Assembly (NCBI RefSeq): GCF_000003195.3
Contig: NC_012879.2
Location: 61,043,671 to 61,107,670 of the forward strand
From: Sorghum bicolor
Taxonomy: Eukaryota > Streptophyta > Magnoliopsida > Poales > Poaceae
DNA: 64,000 nucleotides
Reading direction: 5' to 3'
Within the stretch, counting starts at the first letter, position 1; each line of letters begins with the position of its first letter. Positions 9,761-19,111 of the stretch are shown one piece after another. The translations under genes were made by a program, and so were the position numbers. The notes beneath the pieces were generated by a model. It saw nothing but the letters and a program-made list of their open reading frames with translations, ran no database searches and was not told where the DNA came from.

Positions 9761-12510
9761 ATGGTCAAGAAGGCCTCCGCCGCCGCGCCCCCAGACGCTG
9801 AGGCCGACGAGCGCCGCCGCCTCCGCTCGCTCGCCTTCTCCAACGGCCTGCTCCAGCGAGGCGACCCGGCGGCGCCGCGGGCGCCGCTCGCGCCGTCGCC
9901 CGCCGTCACGCGCCTGCAGGGCCGCGACGTCGTGCGCCGGGGCGGCCAGCGGAAGAGCCGCTACCTCTTCTCCTTCCCTGGCCTCCTCGCGCCAGCAGCC
10001 TCGGGCGGCCGGGTCGGGGAGCTCGCCGACCTCGGGACCAAGAACCCCGTGCTCTACCTCGAGTTCCCCCAGGTAACGGGTCGGGTCGGCACTCGCCAAG
10101 CTTCCACCTTTCCAGTTCACGGATTCAGGCCACATGATCTTCAAGTGTGGTGAACATGTGGTTCTTTTTACTTCCCTGAGGATGATATGAGTGGTGGTTG
10201 CATTGCACTTGCACTTGCAGGGAAGGATGAAGCTCTTCGGGACGCACGTTTACCCCAAGAACAAGTACCTCACGCTGCAGATGACCAGGTCGGCCAAGGG
10301 CGTCGTCTGTGAGGACGTCTTCGAGAGCCTGGTCAGTCTTGTCAGCACAATTCCTCATTTCATGATCAAAACTAGGAAATGCAGCTGTGCAAAACTCAAG
10401 TAACTGAGAGCTGAATGCAGCTGTCCAAAACTCACTTTTTTTTTACTGCTTAGATTAGATTTACATGTATAATTGTCAGTTATTGCAATTCCTACGCTGA
10501 CGAATTCGCTTCAAGCCACTGAAATTTCACCAGATATGCTACCTTGTCATTGGATATGCAGATTGTGTTTTCTGAAGCCTGGTGGGTTGGAACGAAGGAA
10601 GATAACCCAGAAGAACTCAAGCTTGAGTTTCCCAAAGAATTCCAAAATGTTTGTGCTCTTTTCAAACTTTGTCTTCTGCTTTCAGTTCTCTATGCGCCTG
10701 TCATATATGCCTCTCCATTTTCAACTGATAGGATGGCACAGCGGCAGATTGTGATTTCAAAGGTGGTGCAGGTGGTACCATCGATGAAGCAACTGGAAGT
10801 AAAGCTGGAAAGGAAATTGCAGAACCTCATTCCCCGAAGTTTGCATCCGATGATGATGATGCTTCTGAGGATTCAGATCATAAGGATGTGAATAACACAC
10901 AAACTATGAGTGGAACGCCAGTTAGACAGTCTGCTAGGAATGCAGGGAAAATGTTGAAAAGGTAAGACCCATACACTCTCTTTGGCTGCTGACAGCTTCA
11001 TACATTAATTAGTTTACTTCATTGGCCTGTGAAGTCAAGTAATTAGCAAAGTTCTCCTTGCTGTCTTTATAGGTACACAGACTTATCTTCTGGAGGTGAT
11101 TCGTCTGACAATGATAATGAAACTGCTGAGGTGCCTGAGGACTTGGATGATAAGGTAGATCTGAATTTTTACTTTTATATATTTAGGTTCAAGATTTTTA
11201 ATGTCAAAAATTTTGTCACACTGCGGCTTATTTTGCTTGCTATGAGTGAAGGAGATGGTGAGTCCAGAAATTAAGGATGAGAGTGAAAGCGAAGACGTCA
11301 AACCTGCAGATTCTTCAACAGTAGCCCTTTCTAGCAAGGAGCCTCTTGTTCAGGCTACTTTGTCTAGCATGTTTAAAAAGGCAGAAGAAAAAAAGGTGAG
11401 AGTGCGGAGCCACCTAGATATGCATTCTTGGGAGGGAAGATTCACACTAGAATTGTTCATAGTTTCCCCTCTATCTATCACTAACAGACAACCAGTATGT
11501 CCATAGCTTTAACCTAACTCAATTGCACTGCAGCGATAGCACATTCTACAAGGATGTTTCTGTGTTAAACGTGTCTATTTACATTTGTTGTCAAGAAACT
11601 TAACTCATTACCACATACCTATTCCTGTTCCAGAGATCTACAAGGAGTCCTAAAGGGTCCCCTGCAACCAAAGGTTGTGTTTTATCACCTCTCTATGTTC
11701 CTTATCAACGATTTGTTATGAAAAGAAGTTTTTTTAATTAAATTTGTAAAGCCTTTTTTAATTAAATTTGTAATTGCCACTTATCTTTAGGTGCTGCTGC
11801 TAAGAAACAGCGAGCAAGTCTAATGGCAAAACAGTCAGCAGGGGTCAAGAAGGGTAGGTTCACTGTTGTGACATGCATCTTCTGTAGTGGACATCTTCTG
11901 ACATTAGTGGTGCTAGCATTTGGTGTAAGCATCCAAAGGCATCTCATCAGTTTCATTTGGGAAAATGTGTGCTAGTACAAGTGAAGAACTCTAGGGTTGT
12001 TGCGAGATAAGCTTTCAGTTTCATTTATATAGGCTGGGGACACTGACCAGTGTGTTTTCTGAATGCAGCTAGCGGAACTCGGGGAAAGAAAAAACCAAAG
12101 GTACCATTTATGGAATTCTATGTTGCTTGCCCTTGGTAGATAATTTTCAAGTGTTGGTTATTGTTTGCTTTCTCTATATAAATGCGTATTTGATTGAGGA
12201 CCTTTGGCCATTTCATTGTGTTACAGGTGGAAGAAGATGAAATCGAAGAGCTCTCAAGTTCCTCTCAGGTTTATTGCTAGCTTGCATCTGCTGAACTGAA
12301 ATATGCATTGTGTTATTTGTTACTTTTAGCATTTTAGCAGCGAGTTTCCTTACAAGAAACTGTTCATTTCACTACATCATGTATACCTGATATGTTGAGC
12401 ACAAAGGTTATGCAATATGCATACTTATGTAATTGCAAATGGTACAGGATAATGGCACAGATGATGATGACGACGACGATGATGATAGTGACGAGGACTG
12501 GGCCGAGTAA
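9761..12510 (+). CDS. RHL1: RHL1-like topoisomerase VI accessory protein
   Basis: Eleven exons, 9761-10072, 10221-10331, 10562-10648, 10732-10961, 11073-11154, 11252-11395, 11634-11673, 11791-11853, 12069-12100, 12227-12268 and 12448-12510, keep phase and give 401 residues. Recognised from the conserved core RKSRYLFSFPGLLAP followed by LGTKNPVLYLEFPQ and MKLFGTHVYPKNKYLTLQ, the hallmark of plant ROOT HAIRLESS 1 (HYP7). In Arabidopsis this nuclear DNA-binding protein works with topoisomerase VI (SPO11-3/TOP6B, BIN4) in endoreduplication and root-hair growth. The second half is acidic then lysine-rich (KKKPK), and the last exon encodes a nearly pure Asp tail ending DSDEDWAE. Many very small exons (32-63 bp) mark the 3' half. 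The start is the first ATG of the open GC-rich exon. The function is by family. Confidence 0.9.
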
Positions 12511-13689
12511 TGCCCTTGTAGTTGTATCGGATCTTGTGCATGGGTACAGAAGGATGGGTTGGCCAAGCATGCATAATTGATGTATAATTGGTGTGCGGTT
12601 GAACAGAACGATGGATTGAGAGGATGGCACAGAAGCTGCTGTTTTCATCGACTGATTGGTTGGACATGTCTGACGACTGTGGAAACCCTGATCTATCGTC
12701 AAGCTGAGTTTATGAAACGTTGATTACACTAGTTAGTCAGAAGTGGAGTGTATTTTTCTTTATCTGGCTTGTTTGTAGTAGGACACACACACACACACAC
12801 ACGGCCAATTCGAGGTGGCGATGGGGTTGCACACATGAACTAGTCATTCTCATTCATCTGTCTGTGTCTTGTCCTTTGTGTGGATGATGGATTCAGTGGC
12901 AAGAACACCTCAGTTTCTGATGGTCATTCCTCCAGGGGCAAGAACACTATGTGTTTCACTGATCCTTTAAATCCTTTTATTGATATAGTCCTTTTTTTTC
13001 TTCCGCGAAAAAACATTCTGACGGTTCAGTATTGCAGAGAGCAATTCTTTTGAGCTGTAAATGTACTGTTAGAACTGAGATACTTGAGTTAATACAAGAG
13101 AGATTATTTTTTTTAAGGGTACATGAGAGATTAGAATATGAAGCTGATGCATTAGGCAAATTACCATGACTATACTAGATAAAAAACACTATGTATGTGT
13201 ACTATTTGCATTGAAGGTTCGAAGGTAAACAGCGTGCTGCTACCGTGACATGTTTGTGACGAGAATCACTTTCATCGCACTGCATTAGTTGAAGTCGCTG
13301 AAAAGAGGACGCGAAAGCAATATTCGAGAACAAGTTTATTTTTGCAAGAGTAAATCTGGAGATAAGACCAGAATAATAAGGCAAACACCAATTCAAACTT
13401 TGTTTCAATGTTAATCAACTACTGAAAATTGATGTTCTGGACAAGACCTGTAAAAAAAATTGAACTTTGGTTATAGTCAAAACCTTAGAACTTCTTTTAA
13501 AAATTAATTATAAATAATCTAACGTGAAACATAAGAAATAAATAGTCAAATCTGTCTTGAAAACCACTTCAAGAATTTCTCAAACTTTTTGAATAAAAGG
13601 TCTCTCCTGTTTATTATATTATCATAAAGCGTTTCACACCAATCAAGGTCTGAGTATGTGCGCACAGAACAGAACGCAACAACAACCAA
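12511..13689. other. Intergenic; 3' end of RHL1-like gene and spacer
   Basis: The first 200-300 bases are probably 3' untranslated. A CA microsatellite lies at about 12783-12802. The phrase GGGGCAAGAACA/GTGGCAAGAACA occurs twice near 12898 and 12936. I see no gene in the rest. Confidence 0.5.
12783..12802. repeat. (CA)n microsatellite
   Basis: About ten CA units in a row, in the 3' flank of the RHL1-like gene. Confidence 0.9.
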
Positions 13690-13991
13690 GGCCTTGTTTA
13701 GTCCTGAAGTATTTTGCAAAGAAACTAAAAACCCAAATTTTAAGCAGCCCACCAAAATTCTAACACTAATTTTTTTTGATTTTGGTGTTTACTTCCCAAA
13801 AAGTTTTGCAAAATTTTTCAGATTCTCTGTCACATAGAATCTTGCAACACATATATAGAGCATTAAATATAGATAAAAAATAACTAATTGCACAGTTTAT
13901 ATATAATTGCACAGTTTATATATAATATTTGTCAAATACAAACGAAAGTGCTACAGTATTCATTTTGCAAAAAAAGGAACTAAACAAGGCC
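13690..13991. mobile_element. GGCCTTGTTTAGTT-family MITE, copy 2 (reverse)
   Basis: The element lies in the opposite sense to most copies: the internal landmark TTTGCACTTTCG-type block is read on the minus strand (GAAAGTGCTACAGTATTCAT near 13944). Ends are GGCCTTGTTTAGTCCTGAAG and GGAACTAAACAAGGCC. A 22-base unit containing AATTGCACAGTTTATATATA is repeated in tandem near 13885-13925. Non-coding. Confidence 0.8.
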
Positions 13992-14038
13992 TTAATGTCC
14001 CTATTTAATTTTGCAAAAAGTTTAGGGTCAAAATATTT

Positions 14039-14119
14039 TGGGCATGTTTACTTCTAAAATGCAAAATAGCAAAAAAAATTTGCATTTGACTCAAAATATT
14101 TTGGAACTAAACAAGGCCC
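14039..14119. mobile_element. Short internally deleted MITE
   Basis: An 80-bp unit with ends GGGCATGTTTACTTCTAAAA and GGAACTAAACAAGGCCC, and little between other than AAAATATTTTG and TTTGCATTTGAC. It looks like a deletion derivative of the same family, sitting between two longer copies. Confidence 0.55.
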
Positions 14120-14167
14120 AAAAGGCTAAACTGAGCAACAGAACGCAAAAAAACCAGACAAACACTA

Positions 14168-14391
14168 AGGCGTTCCCAAAATTTTGGGTTTTTGACACTG
14201 TAGCACTTTCGTTTTTATTTAACAAATATTATTCAATTATGTACTAACTAAGTTCAAAAGATTCATCTCGCGATTTATAGGCAAACTGTGCAATTAGTTT
14301 TTGTTTTCATCTATATTTAATGCTCCATACATGTGCCGCAAGATTCGATGTGACGAGAAATCTTGAAATTTTTTGGAAACTAAACAAGACC
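14168..14391. mobile_element. GGCCTTGTTTAGTT-family MITE, copy 3
   Basis: The left end is decayed (AAGGCGTTCCCAAAATTTTG) but the right end GGAAACTAAACAAGACC is clear. The internal blocks ACTGTAGCACTTTCG, AAAAGATTCATCTCGCG, GTGCAATTAGTTTTTGTTTT and GATTCGATGTGACGAGAAAT are all present and in order. Confidence 0.75.
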
Positions 14392-14409
14392 TAAGCTCTA
14401 TTACATGGT

Positions 14410-14885
14410 ATATTGGTCGCACTTCCTAGGTCCTCCGAAAGCTGAGCAATTGATTGTGCTGACCCTGATATATTCATCCTCCACTTGATCAAGATCAATG
14501 GTGCCTGCCTCCACTAACTGAATTAAACATTGGTAACCATACTCTTAGCATCCTCCCAATCATTGTAAAAACTTTCTTCATTTCACTCCACGGCATTCCT
14601 TGAAAACATAACAGAGAACAACGGAAGACACAATATTACAAACCATATATCTCTTGTTAGCAATCCACAAGGAAGCTACAGATTCAAAGTCATCTCCCAA
14701 CCTCCTATCCAATCATACTGTAAAAGTAGGATAAACATGTTAGCCACACAGCAATAAAAGAACAAACGTGAAATCGACTCCCGTTCATTACAAAAAATAC
14801 AAGTAGGATCACTAATGTCTTTTCTTTTAGCAAGGTTATCTCTAGTTAGCAATTCCGATAGAAAATGGTGGTCAGTGGCAGCTCA
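14410..14885 (-). pseudogene. LINE-type reverse transcriptase remnant, zf-RVT part
   Basis: On the minus strand (about 14850-14720) the translation reads TRDNLAKRKDISDPT, then CIFCNERES, then RLFFYCCVAN. This is the zinc-binding region found at the C-terminal end of plant non-LTR reverse transcriptases (pattern C-x-x-C ... H-L-F-F-x-C-x-x-A), here with Arg in place of the usual His. Stops flank the motif on both sides in this frame, and continued similarity seems to run downstream to about 14410 (a WEDA-type segment). No RT or endonuclease domain is left. It is a dead fragment, either of a LINE or of a related captured gene. Confidence 0.65.
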
Positions 14886-15149
14886 AACAGTACAACAAAA
14901 TGAAAAAGACAAGTATTCTTGACCAGAGATAAATATACAAAAGGGGCAATAAAACAGAATCATGTAAACACACATAGTGCACGGAGTATTTGCACAACAC
15001 AACACTGATTTCACTAGTTCACAATCGGTAAAGCAACAAAAGATGTTGATATATAATAATTGGCGTTGCCGATCCGCTGGTAGCAACACTTAAATAAATA
15101 TATAGAACTAAAGAAAACAGTATCATCGTTGGAGCTTGCTGTACATTCC

Positions 15150-15530
15150 TTCTAGTTCTATGAAGGGGTATGGAACTGGCGACGAGAACGAGAAGCCAAG
15201 CCATCATCAGGCATTACAGTCTATGAAGGGGTCTTCTCTAGAGAGGACACCGTCCATCCAAAATATAAGGGGCAACTCGTTCTGGATCACGAAAGGAAAC
15301 AGAGCACATCTTGAGGCTCTGTTCTCAATGTTGAGCTGCCTGCAATGGTCTTCAAGCCATTTTGGACTGCAACATCCGTTGACACACAACTTCATGACCT
15401 TGAGGATCCTGACTCTCTGAACAAAGAACTTTACGAAATCAACCTGTGGCTTGTGTCCTCTATATGATTGCAGCACGATCATCTTGAGGCTGTGGATAGA
15501 TGTGTCAGGTGTGAACTACAGCTATATATC
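15150..15530 (-). pseudogene. F-box/FBD-domain gene fragment
   Basis: On the minus strand the frame ending near 15207 reads SYRGHKPQVDFVKFFVQRV, VRILKVMKLCVNG, WLEDHCRQLNIENRASRCA and LFPFV. This is the FBD domain typical of the C-terminal end of grass F-box/LRR proteins (pattern GY.G.K.E..F.KFFV ... A..LKVMKF ... W...Q...L..ENRASR.A.F.F). No F-box or leucine-rich repeats can be found on either side, so only the tail remains. The plus strand above 15130 holds duplicated TCTATGAAGGGGT phrases. Likely a pseudogene piece moved or left over from a deleted gene. Confidence 0.65.
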
Positions 15531-15611
15531 CCAAAAGGTGAGTATTAATTTACAAGTGGAAAATTAATGTATGTTTTCTTTAACATGTTATATTATGCCC
15601 TGATGTGTTGG

Positions 15612-15972
15612 GCATAGTGTTTTCGCATTTTAGTGTCTGCATATATATAATTCCAATGAGAATCTAATAAATTGGTACGGTTGACAACAGGGACATACAA
15701 TATAATTCCTTTTAGCCAAAGACATATATGTTTTGGCATTTTAATGTCTGCATATATATAATTTCAATGAGAATCTAACAAATCGGCACGGTTGACAACG
15801 GGACATATAATATAATTCCTTTCAGCCAAAGACATATGTGTTTTGGCATTTTAATGTCTGCATATATATAATTCCAATGAGAATCTAACAAATCGGCACG
15901 GTTGACAACGGGACATATAATATAATTCCTTTCAGCCAAAGACATGTGTTTTCGCATTTTAATGTCTGCATA
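15612..15972. repeat. Tandem repeat, about 110-bp unit, 3-4 copies
   Basis: The phrase CATTTTAATGTCTGCATATA recurs at about 15625, 15737, 15847 and 15955. Each copy holds CAATGAGAATCTAACAAATC, CGGCACGGTTGACAACGGGA and ATAATTCCTTTCAGCCAAAG. Copies 2 and 3 are nearly the same and copy 1 is more diverged. It lies next to the F-box fragment. Non-coding. Confidence 0.9.
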
Positions 15973-16019
15973 TGTGTTTATATGCATCTTTAACTCGTTA
16001 TCCAACCATTTATCAGGAC

Positions 16020-16130
16020 ATATTGGTAGGTGGATCCAAACACATCTTACTAAAAATTAGCTATCTAAAAAATAGAAGCTATTAATTAGCTATTTTTTAG
16101 TGGTAATGGATCCAAACAGCCCTTACATTG
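16020..16130. mobile_element. Small foldback element
   Basis: GGTGGATCCAAACACATCTT at the left and AATGGATCCAAACAGCCCTT at the right bracket a centre of TTAGCTATCTAAAAAATAG and CTATTAATTAGCTATTTTTTAG, which can pair. The outer GGATCCAAACA motifs are however direct and not inverted, so this may be only part of a MITE of the type with TGTTTGGATCC ends. Confidence 0.4.
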
Positions 16131-16305
16131 TAGTTGTAGAGCATCAGTGTGACAAGGATGTTCAATGCCGGTTGATAAAGACCCAATTGAATTTTTTAAG
16201 GAAAAGGAAAGAGTTGAAGGGATAATTTTACTTTGTGGATATTTTTCAAATATTTTCAAAGTGAAATACGCAGATCCAACAAGATGATAAAAAGACTACT
16301 GACTT

Positions 16306-16535
16306 CTTGAAAAAATTTGGTTTTCGCTACTGTAGCATTTCCGTTTGTATTTGACAAACATTGTCCAATTATGGACTGACTAAGCTTAAAAGATTCATCT
16401 CACAAATTACAGGCAAACTGTGCAATTAGTTTTTGTTTTCGTTTATATTTTAATGCTTCATGCATACGTTAAAACATTCAATGTAATGGAGAATCTTGAA
16501 AAATTTTGGATTTTTAGATGAATCTTAATAAGGCC
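16306..16535. mobile_element. GGCCTTGTTTAGTT-family MITE, copy 4
   Basis: The internal blocks CTACTGTAGCATTTCCGTTT, TGGACTGACTAAG, AAAAGATTCATCTCACA, TGCAATTAGTTTTTGTTTTC and ATTCAATGTAATGGAGAATC are present in order. The right end is AAGGCC at 16530-16535; the left terminus is missing. It lies 11 bases from the next copy. Confidence 0.75.
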
Positions 16536-16546
16536 TAAGTTTCTCA

Positions 16547-16769
16547 GGCCTTGTTTAGTTTGCGAAATTTTTGGGTTTTGCTACTGTAGCACTTTCGTTT
16601 TTTTGACAAATATTGTCTAATCATGAACTAATTAGGTTCAAAAGATTCGTCTCGTAAATTATAGGTAAACTGTGCAATTAATTATCTTTTTTTATCTATA
16701 TTTAGTGCTCCATACATGTGCCGCAAGATTTGATGTGACGGAAAATCTTGAAAAATTTTAAACAAGACC
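16547..16769. mobile_element. GGCCTTGTTTAGTT-family MITE, copy 5
   Basis: Ends GGCCTTGTTTAGTTTGCGAA and TAAACAAGACC, flanked by CTCA on the left and CTCA on the right, a possible short target duplication. Internal blocks CTACTGTAGCACTTTCG, AAAAGATTCGTCTCGTA and GATTTGATGTGACGGAAAAT are kept. Confidence 0.85.
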
Positions 16770-17550
16770 TCAAGCGAGCATATAATAGCAAGTGTACCTA
16801 CGACGTATATAAGCAAGGCTCCTGACCAAGTGTACCTACGACGTATATATTTTTCTAAGACCTGGTGTTAATTAATGCATTATCTTCTCATAATTCAACC
16901 ATATAATAGCAAAAGTTTCTGAATTTTACAAACAGGGCATACCGTTTTTTTTGTCTCTAAATTTAGATTTAGGATTGCTTTGTGCGAGTGATTTAATTTG
17001 TTTGGTAAGATAGTTTTCTTTCTGGTTCTCGAGTTTCATAAATTTTGTACTGCTGGTAGCTAGGGACTCAGGAATTAAAGGGAGATTATTGAAGAAATTT
17101 TTTTGGCATTAGTTGAAGGCAGGTACTTGTACAATAATTCAGAACTATAGGTTTTTTTCCTCTCTTTGTGAAAGCATGGGCTAACTTACAACCACGTATG
17201 ATTTTTTTTTCGGTCTCTTCTTCTGCTTAATGAAAACGTGCCTGAGGGCACGAGCACGATCGAGAGAACAAAGGAAAGCATGGGCTAATAATGATTTGTG
17301 AGTATGAAAGTGATTGAGCTGGCAGAAGAATTGTTGGTCCAATGTATATGTGTGTGGGTTCATAGGAATAGTTGTACGCTCGTGTGTGTATATAAGTTTC
17401 TGTGTCTATAACTGAGTTTTGAAAAAAAAAAGGTACGGTCCTCGAAGTGGCTACTAGCTAGCTGTATGAAGATATGCTATAAGTAGTGAACTTGAATTTA
17501 ATTAAATCTCTTAGCAATTGGCTAAAAAAAACTAAAAAAGGGACACAACA
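16770..17550. other. Intergenic, no gene
   Basis: AT-rich spacer. The phrase AAGTGTACCTACGACGTATA appears twice (about 16788 and 16828), 40 bases apart. No coding frame or clear mobile element otherwise. Confidence 0.5.
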
Positions 17551-17716
17551 GTCACCGGGTGGTCAACAAGGGAAGGGGAGGGGAATATCCGAGATTCCCT
17601 TCCCAGACGAGGCCAGTTCCGGCCCGGTGCAGCCCATCCCATTCCCATACTCCCATCCTGCAGGGAAGACGGGCCCACATCTTGAGAGAGGCGAGAGGAG
17701 GAGATTCCGCGGAGAT

Positions 17717-17754
17717 TCGGAGTCGGAGTCCGGAGTCGGAGTCGGAGTCGGAGC
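17717..17754. repeat. Hexanucleotide (GGAGTC)n repeat
   Basis: About six GGAGTC/CGGAGT units in a row in the upstream region of the hydrolase gene. It is translated only in spurious frames (Ser-Glu repeats). Confidence 0.9.
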
Positions 17755-17781
17755 GGTGGGGCTGGGGCGCCGTCACCGCCG

Positions 17782-17819
17782 GCCTTGCCCTTGCCCTTGC
17801 CCTTGCCCTTGCCCTTGCC
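17782..17819. repeat. Hexanucleotide (CCCTTG)n repeat
   Basis: Six units of CCCTTG followed by CCTCGTGGG. It lies 30 bases after the GGAGTC repeat and 110 bases upstream of a TATA box. Confidence 0.9.
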
Positions 17820-17927
17820 TCGTGGGATGCGTGGGGGCATCTCCTTCCTTCTCCCTCACACCTCCCCCCTCCCCTATTTTGGTCGGTCCTCTCCTCCCTC
17901 CCCTTGCGTTCATCATAGCTGACTAGG

Positions 17928-18004
17928 AGTATATATAGCATTAGGTAGATTGATCGATTCCTCCGTCTTCTTCCTCCCGCGCTGCCCTGCCCTGCCCTGC
18001 TGTG
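17928..18004 (+). promoter_or_regulatory. TATA box and leader of hydrolase gene
   Basis: TATATATAG at 17930-17938 is followed by pyrimidine-rich DNA (CCTCCGTCTTCTTCCTCC), a usual arrangement for plant core promoters. A strong donor TGTG/GTACGT follows at 18005, and an acceptor AAATTCAG sits at 18542-18549. An untranslated first exon of about 17960-18004 spliced to 18550 and on towards the ATG at 19112 is a reasonable but unproven model. Other minor signals in 18550-19111 could add a further leader intron. Confidence 0.45.
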
Positions 18005-18063
18005 GTACGTATCCCTCTTCCCCTCTCTCCTCGTTTCTTGCTTCCTTGCTTGCACGCACCACC

Positions 18064-18085
18064 ATGAATGAATGAATGAATGAAT
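18064..18085. repeat. (GAAT)n microsatellite
   Basis: Five or so ATGA/GAAT units in a row, inside the presumed leader intron of the hydrolase gene. A GAAA run (five units) also lies near 18917-18938. Confidence 0.85.
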
Positions 18086-19111
18086 CCAAATCAAGCCTCT
18101 TGCCCCCAAACCCAGATTTCCACATCCGTACCCAACCCCACGCGTTTTCATTCAACCAATCCAATCTCTTCCCGGACCCCTCTGCTGCAATCTACCTCTC
18201 CTCCCGTGATGGATGGAGGTGGGGGCGGGGTTCCTGCTTTCCTTTCCTTTGGAACAAACAAGTAACTCCTTCCTTCCCGGCGATGGTGGAGACGAAAGCA
18301 AAAGAGAAAGGCAGGCAGCGCGCCGCCCTCGCTTTCCATCCCCCACCGCCCACCCGTGCGTGCCCACTCTTTCTTTTTCTTTTCCTCTTCCTTCTCCTAC
18401 AAATTGCCAAAATCGCCAACTCCGTATGCGTAACCTGTTTTTCTTTTCTTTTCTTTACCACCTCAAGATTACTTGCTCGATGCTTTTTTCTCTCTCTCCT
18501 TTCTAAATTCTAATGGCTTGCTCAATGCTTTTTCTTCTTCTAAATTCAGGAAGCTGACACCACTTTGGGAGTTGCTGCCAACTACCGGGCGAGGCTGTCA
18601 AATTCTCTACTACAGTAGTATTTGGCAGCCAGCCCGTGACCAATTCCAACTCCACCGGTGGTAAATAAATCATCTACAGCATCAACAGGGATTAGGTAAA
18701 TCATCTCCCCTAAATCATCTCCCCTCCCTCTTCCTCTTCCTAGTTCTGCCGTATTGTTTGTTGACCATGACAAAGACGTCTGCACCACAGCACACATGAT
18801 TCTTCGCCCCCATTCTTGGGGTCAAATATGCCACACATAAATAATATGGCAGACAGACTTGTTCCAACTCCCAGTTGGCTATACTACACATGATTCTTCA
18901 TCTTTTCTTCCAAAAAAGAAAGAAAGAAAGAAAGAAAAATCAAGTCAATTCAGTTTATGCAAACCGCGTGTTAGCACAGGCACATCTAACTCCCCTCCTT
19001 CCTGTGAAGCAGGGCACGCTGCGGAGATATAATAAATAACGTGCACAAGTTTCCTCCTTTGTCACAAGAGTACCATTCCTGCTGAGAGGTTTGGCTGCGC
19101 GCTCCCCCACG

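Noticed and set aside
9510..9800. Open frames just upstream of and over the RHL1-like start
   Set aside because: They are Pro/Ser/Arg-rich, lack splice partners and lie in the leader. One may act as a uORF but is not a protein gene.
15612..15972. CRISPR-like array
   Set aside because: Units of 110 bp follow without spacers; this is a plain tandem repeat in a plant genome.
17486..18513. Several overlapping frames of 100-200 codons on both strands
   Set aside because: They translate hexanucleotide repeats and pyrimidine tracts around the promoter of the hydrolase gene and show no domain.
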